From positions 9,896,499 through 9,960,498 of the forward strand of contig JAQFVV010000012.1 in NCBI GenBank assembly GCA_028023455.1: a stretch of DNA of 64,000 nt. The letters are read 5' to 3'. Under the pieces are notes generated by a model. The model searched no databases. It was not told where the DNA came from and saw only the letters and a list, made by a program, of their open reading frames with translations. This document shows, one piece after another, positions 39,425 through 51,496 of the stretch. Source of the stretch: Epiperipatus broadwayi. Its lineage: Eukaryota > Onychophora > Udeonychophora > Euonychophora > Peripatidae. The position numbers were made by a program, and so were the translations under genes. Position 1 is the first letter of the stretch; each line of letters begins with the position of its first letter.

Positions 39425-39515
39425 TTGCATAATATATATTAGTTGTATAAAATGGTGTGGATAGATGTAGGAATTTTGAAAGTATGAGTTCAAATTCCTT
39501 CTAATTACATTAAGT
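39425..39515 (+). mobile_element. tRNA-like SINE fragment
   Basis: GTATGAGTTCAAATTCC at about 39483-39499 looks like a box B. A second, similar copy lies at 40585-40645 in the same direction (GGATAGATGAAGGGAGCTTG then GTCTGAGATCAAATCCC). Confidence 0.45.
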
Positions 39516-39521
39516 TCAGTA

Positions 39522-40213
39522 TAGACAATATTTTTTTTTTCAGTGATGAAATGTTTATTCATCAAAAAAAAAAAAACAGATACAGTAAAATAAATGACAG
39601 GAACAACATGGTAAGAGGGAAAGGATACATGTAAAAAGGAAATGGGAAGTGGAGAGAGGAAATGGTGTGTAGTCCAAGCTGGTCAGAAATGCATGTCTTC
39701 GTGATTGAGTCCTATGACAAAGGCTGAGAGTTGGAGGATTGCCCAAGTGTCTGTGAAAAGTGGAGGTGGGGCTAGTTTGGTATCTCAGGTTTTGACAGTG
39801 CAAATTATGTCCAAGAGCTTTTGATTGACTGAATATACTCTCTGGTCAAGGATAATGGCACATCAGAGCAACCAGAAAGCATAGATGAGAAAAACTGATA
39901 GTCTAATAGCTACAAAGTCCCCTGTTTCTATGGATTCTTGAGGTTGAAGATAGTATTCCTGGGTGAGGAAAGGCAGGAGTTGATGACATTTCTCACGCCA
40001 AGCAGAAAAGGACATTTAAGTAGGAAGTGCAGGAGGGTTTCATTGTCAGCTTTCCAGAGCTGAAATATGGGAGAGATCTTGGTGAAACCCCTATGGTTGA
40101 CCAAAAATTGATTTGTGGGAAGGGCGTGAAGATTGATTTTGAGGAGGAAATCAAGGAATTTTGCCTCAAGGGACCATCTTTTGAATTTTCAGATTAATTG
40201 AGCTAGACAATAT
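39522..40213 (-). mobile_element. LINE 3'-truncated copy with 10-bp TSD
   Basis: TAGACAATAT at 39522-39531 and 40204-40213 flanks the body 39532-40203. On the minus strand it ends with AATAAA (plus TTTATT at 39554-39559) and an A-tail (the T-run at 39532-39541). Translation across stops gives a LINE C-terminal tail: NLHALPTNQFLVNHRG, LWKADNETLLHFLLKCPFSA and LSVFLIYAFWLLWCAIIL. This is the zinc-finger-like CX2C..H..C region found at the end of many LINE ORF2 proteins, related in layout to the end of the 49-54 kb LINE. It is a 5'-truncated, dead-on-arrival copy. Confidence 0.8.
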
Positions 40214-40424
40214 ATTTGTAGTTAAATATTACATATTCAGACTAGATTCTGACCATCCTTCATCTGCACATTTAAATGGACATATTAAAGTCCTATATGT
40301 GAGGGGGCAGAGTACCTTAGGATCAACATAAGTATGACAATAATATTGGCATCAACAAGGGTTTTGAGCATTCCATCATCAGATTTTCAATGATATAGAT
40401 GGCTGAGGAGTTGGGAATATTGAA

Positions 40425-40645
40425 GCCTATGCCTTTGAAGATTTGTTATCTTAATATAAACTGAGCACTGATTATATATATGTGTGTGGGAGATGATAAT
40501 CTGAACCAAATGATGAGTGCTGATTCAGCATGAAATACACATATTAAAGATTTATCTTTTTCATTATGCTTATGGTTATTGCTTATATAAGATTGAATGG
40601 ATAGATGAAGGGAGCTTGAAAGTCTGAGATCAAATCCCTTTTAAT
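40425..40645 (+). repeat. Member of the repeat family forming the 43-kb palindrome
   Basis: TTATCTTAATATAAACTGAG, then GGAGATGATAATCTGAACCA and TGATGAGTGCTGATTCAGCA match the right-half orientation of the 42.9-43.8 kb palindrome. A box-B-like GTCTGAGATCAAATCCC follows at about 40622-40638. Confidence 0.6.
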
Positions 40646-40649
40646 TAAT

Positions 40650-42005
40650 ATAAAAATCAATAACATTGAATAAAATTAAATAACAATAAAAACAAAATTA
40701 TATAACACAGTTGATAAATATTACTGTTTGTTTCCAAACTAATATGAACTCAGGATATATCAAATATGTTGCCAGACCATGGTTGTATTAATATTTCACA
40801 AAATAATCCTCAATCTAACACAGGAGGATAATAATTATTATAATCATAAAAGATAAAAGTCTTATGGATGTTCTTAAATAGTTTCTTTTTACTAACCAAT
40901 TAATTATTTACTAACCTCATTTATGAACAACGGAGAAACCTTTACTCTTTTAAAGTAAACAAGTGCAAATCATTGTTTAGCAGACATAAATGATATTTTA
41001 CCACATTCGGCTTAATCATTTTTGTTCAAGATCCTTTACTGAATTCAATTATACAGGCTTGAACATAAGAAATGTTACTTTGCTAATAAGAATATAATTA
41101 AATCATTAGTCTGTTCGATTATACATTAGATAACAATGGAAAAATAATATTAACAATATGAGTGATATATAAAATATTCCTTATAGATGTACTCATCTAC
41201 ATAAGGATAATTAACTCCACTTAACTTTGAGGTCCAAATATTAGGAACTCATAAGCATTATTAATATTTGGCAATAGTTGTTTAATATACGTTTGATAAC
41301 TACTGACACTTATACAACCAAACCTAAAATAAATTACATTTAATCCTTTTTAAATTCAACAAAAATAATAAATAAAATGTTATCTTTACCTGAATACATT
41401 AATATCTGAGAAAAAATATTTATTATACTAACAAACTACTATACTATTAATTAAGACAGTAGAAAATGTATTAAATAATCCATCCCATTTATTGCACACT
41501 TTATTTCATTAATATTATCCTTTCTGTAAATAGCATAAACAGTATTAAATTTTATTTGGTATGCTTATTAATCCAAGATAATCTATTCTTAAAGTTGCTT
41601 CTAATTAGATTGTTTATTATATGTGAGATTTGTTTGGAGAATCCACAATTCAGGAATAGCATTTAAATATTTCTTTAGAATCCTTTATTCTTTGAATATT
41701 ATTTATATATTTTAGTATGGATAATCCTTAATGCAATTTCTTAAATATTGTAAACACATTCGGAGTTTATTATAAATAGCAGTTTAATTCTTTTAAATAG
41801 ATTTTATCACTTTTATCCAAAAAATTTTGTTTCATCAATTCATTAGTTTGAGATATAGAATTTATCCCTTCACTTTCGGTCTTTAATCCATTTGATTAAT
41901 AATTCTGATCATATCACTGATAAAACAAAGTTTATTATCTATAACAATAATGATCTTCATCATTTTAAAATCAAAATTCGTTTCTTTAGCAACAAATTAA
42001 TAATA
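40650..42005. other. Intergenic AT-rich DNA
   Basis: No feature supported. Confidence 0.4.
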
Positions 42006-42009
42006 AGCA

Positions 42010-42740
42010 TTTTTTTTTTTTTTATTATTATTAAGGAAATATTTATTGGAATACAGATTCTACAGATTACATTAGATTACAGCTCTATTCATTTACATTC
42101 ATTTTAGTCTTTGTTTACATTGATTGAATTCAACTTGAATTTGCGTTTCTCTTTTATCTTGTATAGATTTATATCACATCTTGGTCTTTGGTTCACCGTG
42201 TCATCAAGCAGCCATTTTTCATTTGGTGGCAGGTTTTATCTGTTTTGTGTTATCTTTGTTTTTTCCCCTTTTCATCAGTCTTCCTGTCATCACTTTCTCT
42301 ATCTTCATATCTTCTTCTTTCTTGTCTCTTGTAGTTTCAGTTGACAGATCATTTTATAACTTAAATGTCAGTTTAAGAGGTTTGATTGTCAACTCATCCA
42401 GAGTGATCTGTTCCCATGTGTCTGCATACAGTCTGTGGGATGTTATAAGATAGTCTCTGGTTTCCAGACTGCAAAGGTGTTTCTTGAAGACTTGCCAAGG
42501 GTTTGCCGAGTTGTCTCGAAAAACCCTGTGATACCTGGTCAGCCACTTTGCAAAGAGAATCATGATTGCCATTCATATTATAGCAAATTCTCCAGTTCTC
42601 AGTGCCCCACTGATGTCCAGTGTCTGAGCATCCTGACCTAATACTAGATACCAATCTCATCTCCATGTCTATGAATTTTGAGCAATGGGAGATAAGATGA
42701 TCAATATCCTCCTCCTCATACAAATTATTGTTATTTTAAA
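42010..42740 (-). mobile_element. LINE 3' fragment, antisense, with poly-A tail
   Basis: The minus strand carries a C-terminal LINE tail in two frames: EEEDIDHLISHCSKFIDMEM (about 42715-42650), then ILFAKWLTRYHRVFRDNSAN followed by PWQVFKKHL (about 42570-42480). This matches the layout DETFDHIIRSC ... FLTHSIWNVRCKLVF at the end of the 49-54 kb LINE. About 360 bp of 3' UTR follows, then AATAAA (plus TTTATT at 42042-42047) and a poly-A tail (T-run 42010-42023). I could not find a convincing target duplication. Confidence 0.7.
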
Positions 42741-42918
42741 AATAGGTTTCCTTTTATAACTGAAGATGAGATTAAATTCACATTCTTGAGACTTATAGAT
42801 ATCATTTCTTGTAGTGAAAAAAACGATTTATTTTTATAATAGTTTATGGAAAATACATTAGCAATCTGTTTGAAATAAAAAATACAATATTTCCAAAATA
42901 TACCAGCTATTTGTTATT

Positions 42919-43825
42919 ATGGTACTGTGGTAGTAGAGCTGTGACATGAAGATTTATAATCGTGTGGTATTAGAGCTGCAACATGAAGAATTATAATCGT
43001 TTAATCATTAAATTAATTAGGTTATTAAATCAAAAACATATTTTAAAATCTATATTTAAAAAAAAAAACAATTTAACAAAAAAAAAATACAAAAAGCATT
43101 AATGTGAAGAATAGTTAAAATGCATGTTTAAATCAAATTGGGTGTATGTTTGCACCTGCATATTCTGCATAATCTATTTTAATACATTGTACAGGCTTAC
43201 ATCTGCATTTATATATGTAATATATGCAGGATTCGAACTCAGACTTTCACACGACCTACCATTCTCATTGCCATCTTATATTGCTGACTCACCTGATCAC
43301 ACACATGTTCACAAGATAAATAATCATCAATATACGTATTTTGTGCTAAACCAGCACTCATCAGTTGGTTCAGATTACCATCTCCACACATATATACAAT
43401 TAGTACTCAGCTTTATATTAAGATAACCAATCTTCATACTTTAATGAGTGCTGGTTTAGCACAAAATACGTATATTGGTGATTATTTATCTTTTCAACAT
43501 GTGTGTGATCAGGTGAGTCAGCAATATAAGATGGCACTGAGAATGGTAGGTTGTGTGAAAGTCTGAGTTCAAATCCCACATATATTACATATATAAATAA
43601 GCCTGTACAATATATTAAAATAGATTATGCAGAATATGAATGTGCAAACACACACTCAATTTGATTTAAACACGCATTTTAACTATTCTTCACATTAATG
43701 CTTGTTGTATTTTTTTTGTTAAGTTGTTTTTTTTTAATTGTAGATTTTAAAATACGTTTTTATTTAATAATAATGATTAAATGATTATTATTCTTCATGT
43801 CGCAGCTCTAATACCATAGTACCAT
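42919..43825. repeat. Palindrome of about 0.9 kb with about 420-bp arms
   Basis: ATGGTACTGTGGTAGTAGAG at 42919 is mirrored by CTCTAATACCATAGTACCAT ending at 43825. The arms stay aligned through GCATTAATGTGAAGAATAG, CATATTCTGCATAATCTATT and the centre-proximal CACTCATCAGTTGG / ATGAGTGCTGG. The loop is about 90 bp. The left arm alone has a 38-bp internal duplication (GAGCTGTGACATGAAG / GAGCTGCAACATGAAG). Box-B-like GTCTGAGTTCAAATCCC occurs in the right arm near 43562, with its mirror in the left arm. The frame at 43124-43426 is non-coding repeat. Confidence 0.85.
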
Positions 43826-44270
43826 CATTATTCTTTAATTAAAGAAAATCCAGTGATTTGTTAAATATTGAAACAGCAATACCATCATTCTATTTGTCTA
43901 TTTTTATTAACAGTTGTCGATAATACAAGAGACTTTTTGGGAAAAAAAAAAGAATTAAATCGATGATGATTTTCTAGTTATTTGTTGTGGTGCATTTTTC
44001 TTTTGGAACAATGAGCCTGCCATCAGATAGACGAAAAACAAAATGGTTATTTAAAGTTTTGGACCAGTTTAATCCTACATGCATTGAAAACTTGTAGAGA
44101 ACTGCTTGCATTTTTCCAGCTTAATATTTTATACCTGTTATCATACGATCTCTGAATGACATAATATTCCCTAACGTACAATGGGACTTCTTCCATTGTC
44201 AGTAAAATATTGGAAGGGATTGTCATGGTTTCTTCTGCTCAAAGTATTAGAATTAAGATTTTTTTTAAAA
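43826..44270. other. Unassigned intergenic DNA
   Basis: Nothing recognised. Confidence 0.4.
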
Positions 44271-44686
44271 AAGGTGCTAAAACTTTCATTTCTGGATTTT
44301 ATGAAAAAATAATTTTACAAATATTTTTATTTCCAATAATGTGCTATTTCTTAAATATTATAAATTTCCATGTGCTCACCCATTGTTAAGAGTTTAAAAA
44401 ACTTAAGTGAGACACTGTCTTTCTCCTGCGATGGGTTAAATAGATTTGTACAATTGAATATTTGATTATAACATCAGGCGCACTATGGACTCAGGTCTGA
44501 TTTGTGCATGGTCTGTGAGAGTTGGTGTTGTATATAGAATGTACGCTGAGTGATTCACTTAAGTTTTCCAAATTCTTACCGGTGGGCGAGTGCATGGAAA
44601 TTTTAATATTTAAGAAATAACGCATTATCAGAAATTGACTTCCGTTTGAACAATTTCAAAGTTTTTAGCGCTTTATAATAATAGAT
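44271..44686. repeat. Inverted-repeat (MITE-like) element
   Basis: The segment AATGTGCTATTTCTTAAATA to ACTTAAGTGA (about 44338-44412) is mirrored at about 44553-44626 (TCACTTAAGTTTTC ... TATTTAAGAAATAACGCATT). Weaker matching continues outward to AGGTGCTAAAAC at 44271 and GTTTTTAGCGCT near 44680. The core is about 140 bp and not similar to the other palindromes. No target duplication recognised. Confidence 0.6.
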
Positions 44687-44825
44687 TTAAATATTTTTAT
44701 TGAAAATAAATACATCATAACATTAAAATTTTTCAGATATTTATTCTAAATAACTTTAAAATGACTTTTAATAAATAAATATTCTAGCAAACTAAATCAA
44801 TCTTTGCTAAATAAAAATCTAAAAT

Positions 44826-45015
44826 CAATTAATTTTTATTACACTTAAACATTTGTAGAGATGATAATCTGGACCAACTGGTGATGGCTGGTTTAGCATG
44901 AAATACGTATATTGGTGATTATTTACCTTTTCAACATATGTGTTCAAGTGTATCAATGTTATGAGATAGAATGGAGAATCGTGGGTCATGTGAAAGTCTG
45001 TGCTCACATACCTTA
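44826..45015 (+). repeat. Solo copy of the 43-kb repeat family
   Basis: GAGATGATAATCTGGACCAA, GAAATACGTATATTGGTGAT and TTTTCAACATATGTGTTCAA match the right arm of the 43-kb palindrome. No inverted partner lies nearby. Confidence 0.65.
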
Positions 45016-45019
45016 TATA

Positions 45020-45690
45020 TTAAATATGGAATGTGAACGATTCCAAGTAAACCCACGCACATAACATATAAAATGTAATTGACTATTTATTTTACACTTA
45101 AAAATGTAATGTTACATTTATAATTTTATTTTATATTTCTATTTTTGAATTATTAGTTGTATGTGTGTAGTACTTCTTTTAATTTTTACAATCAATAATT
45201 TTATCTCTTAATAAGAATAGCAACTAAAGCATATTTATTTTCTTCATTCAAATTTAGAGATCTATTAGAATATCAGCCTGTAAAGCTATTCAAAAATTCA
45301 GTACTCTATAATATTATATTTCTTGTGAATGTGTATAACGAGAGATAGTTTAAATATGATAATTATTATGTTCTATTCTTCACAATTAATGAAAGCCATC
45401 ATTACTGTTGCTTAACCATAAAAATTAAATTAATCAAAACCAATAAAATTTTTACAGTTTTTAAAATTTAAAAAAACCAATTTACAGTTATACTATGTGT
45501 TACATTATATATATAATTTTTTCCATACTCTGCCATTCTAGATAATAATGTAAAATAATATTTGAATATAAAATTGTACAATAAAATTATTAAAAAATTT
45601 ATATTCAAACTCTGTCAGATATTATTTTACATTAATATATATATATATATTATAACTAAATAAAATGTGGGCCATGCAAGAATGGTCGCT
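45020..45690. other. AT-rich spacer
   Basis: No feature supported. Confidence 0.4.
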
Positions 45691-45714
45691 CAGCTCTTAT
45701 TTCATAGCACCACA

Positions 45715-46560
45715 GATTGGGGCACCATTAGTAACTGAATAAAATATATCTCCTAAAGTTGAATGCCATTTGTAATGGAATAAAATATGAGGATAGTATA
45801 ACCTTGTTATACTATCCTCATATTTTACCATATGGTCACCATTTATAACAGAATAAAACATGAACCAAGAAAAAACAATCCTAATATAATAATGCCTATG
45901 AATTGCAACATCAATTGCAACAGAATGAAAATGATGAACTGAGTCAAGATGACCTTCAACCAATGAATGCCAAGCTAGCACATAATTCAACATTTTTATA
46001 AAGCCATGTGTATGGACACCATTTATAACAAAATGAAACAATAAAGATAATTTTTGCTATAACCCCCCAGATTTGAATAGCATTTGCAATTGATTGGAAG
46101 TAAATAAAACCAATGATTCAAATTATCCTAAGAATATGAGCGTTATTTGCAACAGAATAGAAACAAATGAAAACAATAAGGATTAAATATCACTATCTTA
46201 TAAATAGCAATATGTCCCTATTAAATAAAATATTTATAATAGAATGAACACAATGACAAAACATGAGAAAACAAACTTTTATACTCTGCATGAATTAAAA
46301 CATTGTTTATAACAATAACAAACTAATTCTAAATGTTAAACGTTATTCATATTCAAACAAAATAATTCATAAATAGATAAAATAATAACTTTAATATGCT
46401 CTACAAATTGAGAAGCTATTTATATCAAAATGAGAATTATAAAGATAAGAAACAAACTAGCATAACGTACAAACTTAGAATACCAATAATATCAAAATAA
46501 AGTATAACTCAATAATTGATCTCTAATTATAATTAAATAAAATAAAAATAATACTAACTC
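45715..46560. repeat. Degenerate minisatellite with ATTTATAACAGAATRAAA core
   Basis: The core (for example ACCATTTATAACAGAATAAA at 45838, ACCATTTATAACAAAATGAA at 46018, GTTATTTGCAACAGAATAGA at 46141) recurs at irregular spacing, often 60-75 bp. Units grow less alike to the right. The minus-strand frame 46041-45697 is a reading of the repeat and not a gene. Confidence 0.6.
45782..45826. repeat. Perfect 20-bp-stem hairpin
   Basis: AAAATATGAGGATAGTATAA, loop CCTTG, then the exact reverse complement. It lies inside the minisatellite. Confidence 0.95.
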
Positions 46561-46769
46561 AGCAATGCTATTTCATTAATATTAATATATCCTTACTTAA
46601 TAACTTATTGTGATAAAATTGAATATTTGATAAAGATACCAAGATTTTATTATCTATAAGTTTGTGCGCATTACTTCATAAACTAACAACTCCGGCCATT
46701 CCACTGTCGACTTGCTTCATTCTACTGTCAACCTGTATCATTCTGTTATGTTTACCAGCTGTTTATTGT

Positions 46770-47640
46770 TTATGCATGTACAATAATTTAATGAAAACAA
46801 AAGAGTAATAAAAACAAGTTTATTCACTTGTTAATAATATAAAGACTAATAAAATAAAATGAGTGAAACCACTTTAGTTTCTTTAAGCAATTCCAATAAT
46901 TAGCTGTATGATAAACTGTTCATACACAAACATTATATATATCACATGATCACTATTTCTTATGCTAGCACACCAGAGTAATCAATGGATGCCAGAAGGC
47001 TTGTGCATAAAATCCCTATCTAGTGACTATATAAGCTATTGAGCTTAGATTGAAAATATTATTGTGTTTTCAAGTTTATTCTCATAGTTTTGTAGTTAAG
47101 TAGAGATAAAAGATGGCTGCTGGAGAGTTGCATTAGATCCTAAGATCTAGGTGCAGTGCTCGCAGATCCAAAGCTCCTCACTGATGAAGGCCATAAGCCA
47201 GAAACTAGTCTGCGGATATTGGATGAGTAGGCACTAGATAGGGATTTTATGCACAAGCCTTGTGGCATCCATTGATTACTCTGGTTGGCACTGAGTGGCA
47301 TTACTGTATGGAGAGAGTTTTGCCTGTTTTAATAACATTATATATAACTACACTTTGGTTTTAACATACAAACATTCTAATTTTATCTCTTATATCAGTC
47401 TTTAAAGACTGATATTAGAGATAAGATTAGAAATGTCTGCATGCTAAAACCTAAGTAAACGGATACAGACAGATAATTAAACTTGTACATAATGTTTATG
47501 CATATCATCAGTTTATCATGTGGTTAATTATAGGAATTGCTTAAAGAAATCAAAGTGGTTTCACTCACTATTAGCAAGTGAATAAACTTGGTTTTAATTA
47601 CTTTAGTTAGTGTTTTGTTTTCATTAAATTTTACCCCTGC
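46770..47640. repeat. Palindrome whose left arm was split by a retroposon
   Basis: The centre is at 47403/47404 (ATCAGTCTTTAAAGACTGAT). Inner arms pair from about 47353 to 47458. The outer right arm (about 47480-47640: GATAAACTG mirror, GGAATTGCTTAAAGAAATCA, GTGAATAAACTTG) pairs with 46790-46940. The two halves of the left arm are separated by the inverted-repeat retroposon at 46942-47333. Removing it restores a palindrome of about 470 bp. Confidence 0.75.
46929..47346 (+). mobile_element. Inverted-repeat retroposon copy with 13-bp TSD
   Basis: The body 46942-47333 is bounded by AACATTATATATA at 46929-46941 and 47334-47346. The head TCACATGATCACTATTTCTT leads to an inverted arm (CAGAGTAATCAATGGATGCC ... 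AAAATCCCTATCTAGT). The mirror is at the tail (ACTAGATAGGGATTTTATGC ... GGCATCCATTGATTACTCTG). The end is GAGTTTTGCCTGTTTTAAT. The middle has the family core (AAGATGGCTGCTGGAGAGTT, TTAGATCCTAAGATCTAGGT). No coding frame. Confidence 0.85.
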
Positions 47641-47649
47641 ATATAGCAA

Positions 47650-49320
47650 CCACTAAAGTAATTAGCTTGAAAATGTAAATCATAGTGAATATCAATCAGT
47701 ATTTCAATGTGTTCTAATCACCCAAAATGTGATATACTAGGAACAAACTTATAAACAATAGTGGTGTGTGTGTGTGTGAAGGCATAGAAGTGCAAAATAA
47801 AAAAAAAGTTATTACCAATAAAATGAATGGCATGATTCTGTCAGTAGATTATATGAGAAGTTTAAGGTACGAAAACTAAAAAGGAAAATAAACTTTAACA
47901 ATTGAATCTTCTAAAAGGTTTTAAATAAATCTCCAGAAAAATAGAGACCATATATGTATATATTCTACCACATAGTGGATAAATTAACTTAACCAATTAG
48001 CAGTAGTATTCATGCTATTAACTTAAAATTTAATATGGCATCTAAATATCTCGAACAACATGGTAAATTTTATTGATATATCCCAACATTAAGAGTCATT
48101 ATAAAAACGTCAAGAAATAAATACGTATATATATAGTATAATAAGAATAGATTTTTAAAAAAATAAATAAATACTATAAATAATATTAATGTAAAGAAAA
48201 TGTTTTTGATCAAATCTTTTTTTTTTGAAAGTTTTCAAATCAATATATTTTTCAAATATCATACATGTTAATTACCATTAATTTATGAACTGCATAATGA
48301 CACAGTCAAACACAAATATATCTATGTATATATAAGATTCTATATATCCTGCAATGGAAAATACTTCCATTATATTTCTTTGTAAAAAATATAAAAATAA
48401 AGAGTTTTTCATTGTAAGTAAAGTTGGGGGAAAAGGGATTATATTTTTTTTGTTGTTAATGCTCTTCAGTTTAGTCACCTCGTAAAAACAAAATATCCAA
48501 TTTTGCTATTTATTAAGTTGAATCACGACACTCGTCTTTTACCGAGAAACAGATAAATTGAACATCACATGTATTAACATAGTGATATCATACAATGTCA
48601 ACCTCAATTCACATTATTTCATTCTTCACTTTACACTACATTTACCAAAGTAAGAGCTGAAACGAGGTTCAATAATTCCAAAAAAAAATAAAAAAATCAA
48701 TAATTATCTCAGAGTTGACAGTAGAGAGCGTCTGAATAGAAAACGGCTTTCAATATTGTACTTTTGAAAACAATAATAATCAGTGTAAATTACAGTTTAA
48801 GTCAATTATTAATAAATCAAATTATCATTATTTTTAAATCATAGAATATTTTATATAAGACAGATATTTATTAATAATTTCTAAAAGTTAATGCAAAGAA
48901 TAAATAATTTCTGAAAATATTTTTTAAAACACAAATCAATCACATACTCCACTTTGCACACACTTTATATATATATACGGTTGCGTTAGCTGATTTGGCT
49001 CAGTATTGGTGAGTTTTGCATATACTGTATATGATTTGGCTTGGTTATATTAGAAAAATCGTATGATGTTCGAGATTTCAGTTGATAGATTGAGCATCCT
49101 ACACTCAGTTACCCCACCACTCTGCACTAAGGCATGCATAGTCATAGCTAAACATTAGATTCTATGCCTTAGATTAATGATATATCCCTTATCATTGCAG
49201 AAGATTGTATTATTTTGTAATTATTCTTTTTTTTCAGTAATGCATAAATTGTCATCAGATTAACTCAGTCATCTGATTAACTCAAATAAACCAGACAGCT
49301 TTATGCTCTAGTTAAAAATA
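47650..49320. other. Intergenic DNA, possibly including the LINE 5' UTR
   Basis: AT-rich, with a short GT run near 47763-47778. The part from about 48970 is less AT-rich and could be the 5' UTR of the LINE that follows, but the 5' end is not defined. Confidence 0.4.
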
Positions 49321-49373
49321 ATTTAAATAATAACATTAATTTAGATAAATTTGAAAGTACCATCAATTCAGAA

Positions 49374-51496
49374 GTGACAAAAGTCCGGAGCCTAACGTAT
49401 AATGCTAAGCCAGCTGACGACGTTTTCTTTAGCGCTAAAAATGATTTTCTGGAACTAGACATATATCTTCAATCAGACTCAGAAACAAACATTAATCATT
49501 CAATACCACAAACAAAATATAATGTACAAACTATTAAAACTCCTCAAAATAATATTTGTCGTCAAATCCCAGGAGATAACGAAGATGTTCCCGAACTTCA
49601 CAACTCCCCGATAGAGGCACTCGATACAAGGCCCCCTAATACCCTACAAACAAAAAATAATAATGTTAAATCATCGACCGTAATGATTTCTACATCTAAT
49701 AATGCACATAGTGAATTCAAAATCCCCCCTACTGATCCAAATTACACTATAAATCAATATGTTAAACCATCTTACGCCAACATTACTAAAACAGGCATCT
49801 TACACCAGCTTAACCCAAACACAACTATGGCGAATAATTTACCACACGCACTCGGTAATCAACTACACGAAGCTTCCTTAACTAATAATGAAACACCTGA
49901 GTCGATGATAATAGATTTAATGGAGCAATCCACAGAGACCTTTTCTGACACACATTTAACCCAATTTCAGATACATTCTCAGTATCTAACTTTAATGATA
50001 ATCAATATACAGATCTTACAATTCGTTTCAATCAAACCATCCTGCTCAAGCTACTCAAATCGCTTACTGACTATAGCAGCGACAAAAGTCTAATACTAGC
50101 GACTACCGATCCCAAATGCTCGCTTTTCAAATTCCCAATTGATTCCTTATGCAACACAATCAAACAAAACAATATGGGAGAACAAATTCACCGCATTCTT
50201 TACCATCCAAATGATCGATACATTGCTCTAGAATTTAAAAACTGGGCTAGTCGCAATAACTTCAAAAGTGCTTTTAAAACCTTAGATAAATTTTTATGTT
50301 ACGTGGATATTAACCGAGCTTCCACCCTCTATGGCAAAATCAAAAACTGTGTCATGGGACTTGGGGAGCATCAACTTCAAGAAATCCTTCTTCCTTTTGG
50401 TAGAATTCACAAATTCATTTACTTACCGGATGAAAGATCCGGCCTCCACTTCCTCTCTAACACAGCCACATTTGAACTTCACTTGAAGAAAGAAACAAAT
50501 CCCACAGATATTCCCACCGTAATAAGACTTAGAAACTCTGCCATGATTATATCTTTTCTGGGTGTAAAACCACAGTGCTTCTCCTGTGGTCAAAGAACCC
50601 ACCTAATAAAAGATTGTCTAGCCAAGATCTGTAACACATGTGGCACAAAAAAACCCCGACTACATAGATGCAAGAAAAGCCCCAACAACTCAACAGATAT
50701 AACAAATCTTCAAAATAAAAAAACCTCTGTACTTTCACCTCAAACCTTTACACATAATATAGAATCAGATCAATCTAAAACAACTGAAAGAAAATCATAC
50801 AGAATCGAAACTGTGCCCACCCCAACAAATGGTTTATCAGCCAGATCTCTGCCAAAACATACTCAAACCACTGAAGTGTCAGACAGTCCACAGAACTCAT
50901 CTTCTCTTAAGGCCCACACCTACAATCCCGAAATAACAGAAGCATCAAAGTCTCCAAGAACACAAACACCTTTTATCAACCCTAAGTCATACAGGTCTAA
51001 AGATAATTCTAGGGATGATTCATTGCTACAAAACTAACATGGCAGATTGAATCAGGATCACACCACATCCAACCATCCCAAGGGTTCCAAAAACACATCC
51101 AGCCATGCAGACACATCTCAGACGCATCATCCTGCTAACCACAGGAATAATAAAGATCACCATATTCCCATTAAAATTTCACCTCCTTCGATCAACTCAT
51201 CAGACACTGAAACTGAGATGGACCTAACTAGCTATACAACTTCCACTAGGAAAAAATCCACTCGCTTGAATGGATCCAGCTCAGAGGATGAGTATTCATT
51301 AACACAGTCATCCAATCATTACCATAACATTTTAACTGAGCTTAACAAGCTTGGCTATACATATCTAATAGTCAACCTTACAGCTACTGAAGGCATAGGT
51401 ATCTTAATAAATAACAAACACCCACTAACAAGTTTAAGATCACCTACCAAGATAAGAACCTTATCTGTGCCAACTGAACCTATGGCAATAGTATAA
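49374..51496 (+). pseudogene. LINE ORF1 (gag-like, zinc knuckles), broken
   Basis: The first frame is open from before 49374 to about 49990 (polar, Asn/Thr/Pro-rich; no ATG at the start, so the true start may lie upstream). The reading then continues in another frame (LLKLLKSLTDYSSDKSLILA) into the frame that is open from 50174. There, numbering from 50174, residues C135, C138, H143 and C148 form a CX2CX4HX4C knuckle. C153, C156, H164 and C166 form a variant second one. An in-frame TAA at 51035-51037 interrupts the protein; the same frame goes on with a Ser/Thr-rich tail (SDTETEMD, SSSEDE). ORF1 proteins bind LINE RNA in the particle. The arrangement strongly supports a gag-like ORF1. Confidence 0.8.

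Noticed and set aside
42111-42453. Overlapping plus-strand frames of 77 and 90 codons
   Set aside because: They lie antisense to the 3' UTR and C-terminal end of a LINE fragment.
45697-46041. A 114-codon minus-strand frame with repeated FHFVINGVH-like words
   Set aside because: The repetition comes from the minisatellite core; no start context or domain.
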